Of a stretch of DNA of 37,517 nt, positions 32,354-37,517 are shown piece after piece. The notes under the pieces are model-generated. The model did not search any database. It was not told the origin of the DNA and was given only the letters and a program-made list of their open reading frames with translations. The first letter of the stretch is position 1, and each line of letters begins with the position of its first letter. Both the position numbers and the translations under genes were made by a program. The stretch comes from Butyrivibrio sp. (lineage in GTDB: Bacteria > Bacillota > Clostridia > Lachnospirales > Lachnospiraceae), in the NCBI GenBank assembly GCA_017470505.1, contig JAFUYO010000002.1, forward strand, positions 1 to 37,517. The letters are read 5' to 3'.

Positions 32354-33409
32354 TCACATAAAGAAGCAGGCGTCTCCGAATGAAAAGAACCTGTAGCGCT
32401 CCCTGATTGCCTCTTCATAGGCTGCAAGCACGTGCTCGCGCCCTGCGAGCGCCGAGACGAGCATGACCAGGGTTGACTCGGGCAGGTGGAAGTTTGTTAT
32501 CAGGCGGTCTGTCACCTTGAATCTGTAGCCGGGATAGATGAATATCGACGTGTCACCGCTGCCGGCCTTCATAACCCCGTTTTCATCCGCTGCGCTCTCT
32601 ATGGTCCTGCAGCTGGTGGTACCGACACAGATCACCCTGTGCCCATCCTTCTTTGCCCTGTTTATTTTTTGAGCCGCCTCCTCCGTCACCTGGTACCATT
32701 CGGTGTGCATGTGGTGCTCTTTTACGTTGCTCACCTTGACGGGCCTGAAGGTTCCAAGCCCGACATGAAGGGTCACAAAAGCCATGTCAACGCCCTTTTC
32801 ACTTATCCTGTCAAGGAGCTTAGCTGTGAAGTGCAGTCCCGCGGTCGGGGCTGCGGCAGAGCCCTCGAATCTGGCGTAGACCGTCTGGTACATGTTCCTG
32901 TCCTTTAGCTTGTGCGTGATATAGGGAGGAAGCGGCATCTCGCCGAGCCTGTCAAGAACCTCTTCCCATATCCCCTCGTAAAAGAACTTTACGAGGCGGT
33001 TCCCGTCATCAACAATGTCCAGGATCTCTGCCGTAAGGATTCCACCGCCAAACGAGGCTCTTGCCCCGGGGCGGAGCTTTTTGCCCGGCTTTACAAGGCA
33101 CTCCCAGACATCTGCCTCTTTTCTTTTTAAAAGAAGTATCTCGACTGCTGCGCCTGTATCCTCCTTTACTCCGAGGAGTCTTGCGGGAATTACCTTTGTA
33201 TTGTTCAGAACCAGACAGTCGCCGGGTTCAAGGTAGTTTATTATGTCACTGAAAATATGGTGCTCTACAGCGCCTGTCTCCTTGTCAACGCAAAGGAGCC
33301 TGCACTCATCGCGCTTTTCCATCGGGTCCTGTGCAATCAGCTCCTGTGGCAGGTCAAAGTAATAGTCGGCTGTGGAGAGCCCGGTTATCTTATTATCACC
33401 CATGCTCAC
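32354..33409 (-). CDS. queA: S-adenosylmethionine:tRNA ribosyltransferase-isomerase (QueA)
   Basis: Adds the epoxycyclopentane ring to the queuosine precursor in tRNA, using the ribosyl part of S-adenosylmethionine. Hallmarks: [12 protein letters not shown] at the N-terminus, [47 protein letters not shown] and [17 protein letters not shown]. Length 351 is standard. The start may be GTG at 33409, overlapping the aminopeptidase stop by 4 bp, or ATG at 33403; neither has a separate ribosome site, which suggests coupling. tgt and ruvB, frequent neighbours, are not in the window. Confidence 0.97.
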   Translation of the reverse strand: MSMGDNKITGLSTADYYFDLPQELIAQDPMEKRDECRLLCVDKETGAVEHHIFSDIINYLEPGDCLVLNNTKVIPARLLGVKEDTGAAVEILLLKRKEADVWECLVKPGKKLRPGARASFGGGILTAEILDIVDDGNRLVKFFYEGIWEEVLDRLGEMPLPPYITHKLKDRNMYQTVYARFEGSAAAPTAGLHFTAKLLDRISEKGVDMAFVTLHVGLGTFRPVKVSNVKEHHMHTEWYQVTEEAAQKINRAKKDGHRVICVGTTSCRTIESAADENGVMKAGSGDTSIFIYPGYRFKVTDRLITNFHLPESTLVMLVSALAGREHVLAAYEEAIRERYRFFSFGDACFFM

Positions 33410-34905
33410 TCGTTTCTGAAATCAATATTCTGAAGGAAGGAGACATATCCTCTCTTGGCTTCATAGAGGTCAGCCTTGCTGATTGCTTCCCAGGGTGCGT
33501 GCATATTAAGGACTGCAACGCCGGAGTCGATCACGTTCATCCCGTAGAGAGCAAGGATGTAGGCGATCGTTCCGCCTCCTCCAACATCTACCTTTCCAAG
33601 TTCAGCTGTGTGGTAAATGATCTTGTCTTTATCGAAGGCCTTTCTGATCTCTGCGATGTACTCGGCGTTGGCATCGTTGGAGCCGCTCTTTCCGCGGGAG
33701 CCCGTGAACTTGTTGAACACAAGGCCGCCGCCCAGAAATGCTGCGTTCTTTTTCTCAAAGCTCGATGCATACGAGGGGTCAAAGCCTGCGCTCACATCGG
33801 ATGAGAGCATGCAGGAGTTTGCAAGGCACCTTCTGAGTGCGAGGTCGGAAAATCCATCTTTGGTGAGATTCATGAGCTCCGCAACAGCGTTTTCAAAGAA
33901 TCTGCTCCTCATGCCTGTTGCGCCGACTGAACCAATCTCCTCCTTATCTACGAGGAGGCAGCAGCCGCATCTCTTTAAGTCCTTTGCCTCGAGGATTGCC
34001 TTCATCGAAGGGAAGGCACATACCCTGTCGTCGTGTCCGTAGCCGAGTATCATCGATCTGTCAAAGCCGGCGTCCCTGGCCTTTCCTGCAGGAACGATCT
34101 CAAGCTCCGCTGACAAAAAGTCCTCTTCCTCGATACCGTAGAGGTCATTTAAGATTGCAAGAAGGCCGCGCCTTACAGCGCCTGACACCTTGCCGCTCTC
34201 AGCCTTCTCAGTCTTTTCTGCACCAATAGCGTACTGCTCTCCGGCCGATAGCTTCGAGTTCTTTTTCTCACCCTTTTCCTTCTCCGAGCTCTCAATAACA
34301 AAAGGCCTGTTTCCGATGATGAGGTCGAGCGCCTCACCCTCGATGACATTTGACGCCTTCTTGGTGAGCTGATCCTGAGCGAGGTGGATCAGAAGGTCCG
34401 AGATAAAGAATACCGGATCGTCCTCATCCTCTCCGACATTCAGCTGCACTGTGGTCCCGTCTTTTTTTACCACAACTCCGTGGATTGCAAGAGGGATGGT
34501 GACATACTGGTACTTCTTGATGCCGCCGTAGTAGTGTGTATCGAGGTAGGCAAAACCGCCGTCCTCGTAGAGAGGGTTCTGTTTTACATCGAGTCTTGGC
34601 GAATCGATGTGCGCGCCCAAGATGTTCATGCCCGCTTCAAGAGGCTCTGATCCGAGCTGGAAGATGATGATGGACTTGTTCATCCATACGCTGTAGACCT
34701 TGTCGCCCTTTTTGAGCTTTGTCTTTGACCCGCGCAGAGATGCGAGTTCTCTGTAGCCTGCAGCCTCGATTTCATTTACAATAGTGTCGATTGCCTCTCT
34801 CTCAGTCTTGGAATTATTGAGAAACTCCTTGTACTCATCTGCGAGCTTCTCAACCTTTTTTAGATCCTTGTTATCATATGTGGTCCATGCGTTGATTCTG
34901 TTCAT
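33406..34905 (-). CDS. M18-family aspartyl aminopeptidase-like metallopeptidase
   Basis: Cytosolic dinuclear-zinc exopeptidase that trims N-terminal residues from peptides. Conserved metal and catalytic sites: GAHIDS (H99, D101), GHDDR (D292), DKEEIGS (E322-E323), [10 protein letters not shown] (D370) and NMHAPWE (H469). 499 residues. A charged Lys/Glu/Ser insert (about 205-240) interrupts the domain as in other clostridial members. GGAG precedes the ATG, which lies 16 bp behind pheT. It overlaps queA by 4 bp, so pheT, this gene and queA form one transcript. Confidence 0.94.
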   Translation of the reverse strand: MNRINAWTTYDNKDLKKVEKLADEYKEFLNNSKTEREAIDTIVNEIEAAGYRELASLRGSKTKLKKGDKVYSVWMNKSIIIFQLGSEPLEAGMNILGAHIDSPRLDVKQNPLYEDGGFAYLDTHYYGGIKKYQYVTIPLAIHGVVVKKDGTTVQLNVGEDEDDPVFFISDLLIHLAQDQLTKKASNVIEGEALDLIIGNRPFVIESSEKEKGEKKNSKLSAGEQYAIGAEKTEKAESGKVSGAVRRGLLAILNDLYGIEEEDFLSAELEIVPAGKARDAGFDRSMILGYGHDDRVCAFPSMKAILEAKDLKRCGCCLLVDKEEIGSVGATGMRSRFFENAVAELMNLTKDGFSDLALRRCLANSCMLSSDVSAGFDPSYASSFEKKNAAFLGGGLVFNKFTGSRGKSGSNDANAEYIAEIRKAFDKDKIIYHTAELGKVDVGGGGTIAYILALYGMNVIDSGVAVLNMHAPWEAISKADLYEAKRGYVSFLQNIDFRNE

Positions 34906-34921
34906 GCTCTGTTTCTCCTCT

Positions 34922-37345
34922 TTATGCGCGAAGCTGGATATTCATTGACTCAAGGCCGTTTAATATCTTCTTCATTGCGTCGTTTACTTCTTCGTCCTCC
35001 ATGGTCTTTTCCTTGTCCCTGAAAGAAAGTGAATATGCCATGGACTTAAATCCTGCCTGTATCTGTGCGCCCTCATAGATGTCGAAGAGCTCCAGACTCT
35101 CAAGCTTTTTGCCTGCGCGCTGCCTGATCATCTTCTCGATGTCACCTGCAAGAACATCCTTGGGAACAACCATCGAGATATCCCTTGTAACTGCGGGGAA
35201 TTTGGCAATGCCCGTGTAGATGGTGTCAAAGCTTGCGCTCTCAACAACAAAAGGCATATCAATGACAGCCACATAAACTCTCGTGCCGATATCGTAATTG
35301 TCCGCAACGGCCGGGTGAACCTCTCCAAGGTATCCGATCACGTTTCCGTCGTACATGATATTCGCCTGTCTTCCCGGGTGTAAAAAGCTCTTTTCCGCCT
35401 TTGGGTCATAGGAAACTCCAGCCAGCATATTTACACTGTCCAAAAACTCCTCAACAACGCCCTTCATGGTAAAGAAATCGCCATCTCCGTAAAAGCCCAG
35501 AGTGAACTGCATCCTCTCATCGGGAAGCTCTTTTAGCGGAAGCTCCTTTGGAATATAGATGTTGCCAAGCTCGTACAGTGCGACGTCCTTGTTCCTTCTG
35601 TTGAAGTTCGTTGCAAGGCTCTGAAGCATACCGTTTAAAGAGATGGTCCTCATGATCGAGAAGTCCTCGCCAAGAGGATTGGATATCCTGATTGCATTTC
35701 TCTCTTTTGCATCCTCCGGTAAAAGAAGCCTGTCAAATACCTTGGGGCTCTCGAAGGAGTAGGTATAAGCCTGCGAGAAACCGCTAAACTGCGCAATCTC
35801 CCTGGCCTTCTTCTCAACCCTCATCTTGAAGGTGATGCCGCCTGTTGTAACGCTGTTCCCCGGAAGTGTCATCGGAATCTTGTCGTATCCCGTAAACCTC
35901 GCAACCTCCTCGGCGATGTCGCACATCTCATTGAGGTCCTGCCTGAAGGAAGGAATGATGACTTCGTCTGTAGCAGCGTCGTACTCAACCTCTTCCTTGT
36001 TAAGAATCTTTATCATCTCATCCTTGGAAATGTCTGTTCCGAGGAGCCTGTTTATCCTGTCAGCCTCAAGCGCAAATCTCTTTAGGGGCTTTACGGAAAG
36101 TCCCACCTGTACAACTCCGGGAACGACTTTGCCGCAGCCAAGCTCTTCAACCAGCTGGCAGGCCCTGTTTATCGCATCGAGCGCATTTGCGGGATCGAGC
36201 CCTTTTTCAAAAAGACCTGATGCCTCGGTACGAAGCCCCACTCTCTTTGCGCTCTTTCTGATGTTGGGGCCGTTGAAGGTCGCAGCCTCAAAGAGGACCG
36301 TGTTCACACTGTCAGTTATCATGGAGTTCTCACCGCCCATGATACCGGCAATTCCGACCTCCTTTTTCCCGTCGCAGATCATGAGGACATTACTATCGAG
36401 CTTTCTCTCCTGTCCGTCGAGGGTCGTGAAGGTATCGCCGTCAGAAGCTCTTTTTACTATGATCCTGTTGTCTGCAATTGTTGACATGTCATAGGCGTGC
36501 ATGGGCTGGCCGTACTCCATCATGACATAGTTGGTGATGTCAACGAGGTTGTTGATGGGTCTTATGCCGACGCTTGATAGTCTCCTCTGCATCCACTTGG
36601 GTGAAGGTGCTATCTTTATGTCTTTTACGACTCTAGCGCAGTAATTGCTGCAAAGATCCGTATCCCTTATCTCCACCTCTATCATGTCGGCAGCATTTCC
36701 GTCTGCCTCTTCCTTAACCGTAACCTTTGGTGCATTGAAGGGGAGCCTGAAGGTTGCTGCGCACTCCCTTGCAATTCCGAGGATTGAGTAGCAGTCGACA
36801 CGGTTTGATGTTACCTCAAACTCAAATACTGTGTCGTGGAGTCCCAATACTTCTACGGCATCAGCTCCGACCTTGGTATCCTCGGGAAGTATGTAGAGCC
36901 CCTCCTCGGGAGCGTCCGGATAAAAATCTCTGGTCGAGCCGAGCTCTTCTATTGAGCACATCATGCCCTGTGAGGGAACGCCGCGGAGCTTCCCCGCCTT
37001 GATCCTGATTCCGTCCTCGGGAAGAGGGCCGCCGTCGTGGCCTCCGGCAACGCGTCCGCCGTCAAGAACAACGGGAACCTTGTCGCCCTCCTTCATGTTG
37101 TTTGCGCCGGTAACGATCTGAATCGTCTCAGAACCTATGTCGACCTGGCAGATAACGAGCTTGTCTGCATCGGGATGAGGCGCGATTTCTTTGATCTGCC
37201 CGACAACTATCCTGTCGAGGTTTTTGTCGAGCTGCGTGTAGCCTTCAGTCTTGGTCCCGGAGAGAGTCATCGCATCGAAGAATTCCTGATCGGTGCACTC
37301 AAGGTCCGGAACGTATGCTTTAATCCATGATTTGGATGAATTCAT
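34922..37345 (-). CDS. pheT: Phenylalanine-tRNA ligase beta subunit
   Basis: Beta chain of the (alpha-beta)2 phenylalanyl-tRNA synthetase; binds tRNA and edits mischarged Tyr-tRNA. Parts: N-terminal B1/B2 tRNA-binding fold (about 1-155, VVGQIKEIAPHPDADKLVIC), B3/B4 editing region (about 205-390), B5 (about 405-475), B6/B7 catalytic-like core (about 480-690) and the C-terminal ferredoxin-fold anticodon-binding domain (about 712-806, KFPAVTRDISMVVP). 807 residues, the normal length. GGAGG lies 9 nt before the ATG. pheS, normally immediately upstream, must lie outside the window, at least 172 bp away and beyond a palindromic repeat. Confidence 0.97.
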   Translation of the reverse strand: MNSSKSWIKAYVPDLECTDQEFFDAMTLSGTKTEGYTQLDKNLDRIVVGQIKEIAPHPDADKLVICQVDIGSETIQIVTGANNMKEGDKVPVVLDGGRVAGGHDGGPLPEDGIRIKAGKLRGVPSQGMMCSIEELGSTRDFYPDAPEEGLYILPEDTKVGADAVEVLGLHDTVFEFEVTSNRVDCYSILGIARECAATFRLPFNAPKVTVKEEADGNAADMIEVEIRDTDLCSNYCARVVKDIKIAPSPKWMQRRLSSVGIRPINNLVDITNYVMMEYGQPMHAYDMSTIADNRIIVKRASDGDTFTTLDGQERKLDSNVLMICDGKKEVGIAGIMGGENSMITDSVNTVLFEAATFNGPNIRKSAKRVGLRTEASGLFEKGLDPANALDAINRACQLVEELGCGKVVPGVVQVGLSVKPLKRFALEADRINRLLGTDISKDEMIKILNKEEVEYDAATDEVIIPSFRQDLNEMCDIAEEVARFTGYDKIPMTLPGNSVTTGGITFKMRVEKKAREIAQFSGFSQAYTYSFESPKVFDRLLLPEDAKERNAIRISNPLGEDFSIMRTISLNGMLQSLATNFNRRNKDVALYELGNIYIPKELPLKELPDERMQFTLGFYGDGDFFTMKGVVEEFLDSVNMLAGVSYDPKAEKSFLHPGRQANIMYDGNVIGYLGEVHPAVADNYDIGTRVYVAVIDMPFVVESASFDTIYTGIAKFPAVTRDISMVVPKDVLAGDIEKMIRQRAGKKLESLELFDIYEGAQIQAGFKSMAYSLSFRDKEKTMEDEEVNDAMKKILNGLESMNIQLRA

Positions 37346-37380
37346 GTGTGTTGTCCTCCGTTATTTTAAGTGTAGGTAGT

Positions 37381-37517
37381 CGCGATATACGGATTGCTCC
37401 GCATTCGCTCTCGCAATCCTACGGAAATTCGGAATCCGGCCTGTTCGGCCTACTTCCTCATTTCCGTTCGGATCCATGCCATCGAATGGTTTACTCCGCG
37501 ATATACGGATTGCTCCG
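37381..37517. repeat. Palindromic direct-repeat element upstream of pheT
   Basis: A 21-bp sequence (37381-37401, beginning cgcgatatacgg) recurs exactly at 37497-37517, a period of 116 bp, and the second copy runs off the window. Between them are stems ggattgc/gcaatcc (37391-37397 with 37413-37419) and a nested hairpin centred on 37444 (cggaaat with atttccg, and ggcc-tgttc-ggcc inside). No coding sequence is visible. It probably separates pheT from pheS. Confidence 0.75.

Noticed and set aside
35826-36494. 222-residue plus-strand open frame inside pheT
   Set aside because: Antisense shadow of a strongly conserved gene, with no ribosome site or recognisable motif.

Overview
The window looks like a chromosome segment of a low-to-mid GC Firmicute, most likely a Lachnospiraceae (Butyrivibrio/Roseburia-type) clostridium. 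This is inferred from protein character and gene content: a Re-type citrate synthase next to an NADP isocitrate dehydrogenase, a NusG-domain-II/Gx-transporter pair, an EF-G-like paralogue, and TTG/GTG starts behind strong AGGAG sites. No rRNA, tRNA, CRISPR array, phage or transposase gene was seen. All genes lie on the minus strand except the tyrA-aroA pair.

Layout, left to right. 1-195: a 121-bp palindromic element beyond the 3' end of rho. 196-1701: rho. 1971-5897 reads as one minus-strand operon, CPBP membrane protease, NCS2 purine permease, hflK, hflC, with a clear promoter at 5933-5961 and a terminator at 1919-1961. 6095-16596: a two-gene unit in which a GNAT-fold protein overlaps by 4 bp a 3208-residue protein of unknown function; it has its own terminator and is the strongest candidate here for an undescribed system. 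16753-18726: an ABC-F ATPase. 18817-22316: Re-citrate synthase, GntR/FCD regulator and isocitrate dehydrogenase, whose promoter carries a perfect 24-bp palindromic operator over the -10. 22488-23480: NusG-domain-II protein and Gx transporter, driven by a promoter abutted by eight helically phased 10-bp repeats. 23847-27936: an EAL phosphodiesterase and an EF-G-like GTPase with altered G3/G4 motifs, joined by a hairpin that contains the EAL start codon. 28145-30605 (plus strand): tyrA and aroA. 30683-32220: PilZ protein and UDP-glucose dehydrogenase, overlapping by 4 bp. 32354-37345: pheT, M18 aminopeptidase and queA, tightly packed. 37381-37517: palindromic direct-repeat DNA running off the window.

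Functional themes: 2-oxoglutarate/glutamate supply (citrate synthase plus IDH under a GntR protein); aromatic amino acid synthesis (tyrA, aroA); translation and RNA (pheT, queA, EF-G-like, ABC-F, rho); cyclic-di-GMP signalling (active EAL domain, PilZ protein coupled to ugd); and membrane quality control (HflKC, CPBP). Several intergenic gaps hold structured palindromic repeats, suggesting a genome with abundant REP/MITE-like elements. All assignments come from reading the sequence; no database search was made.
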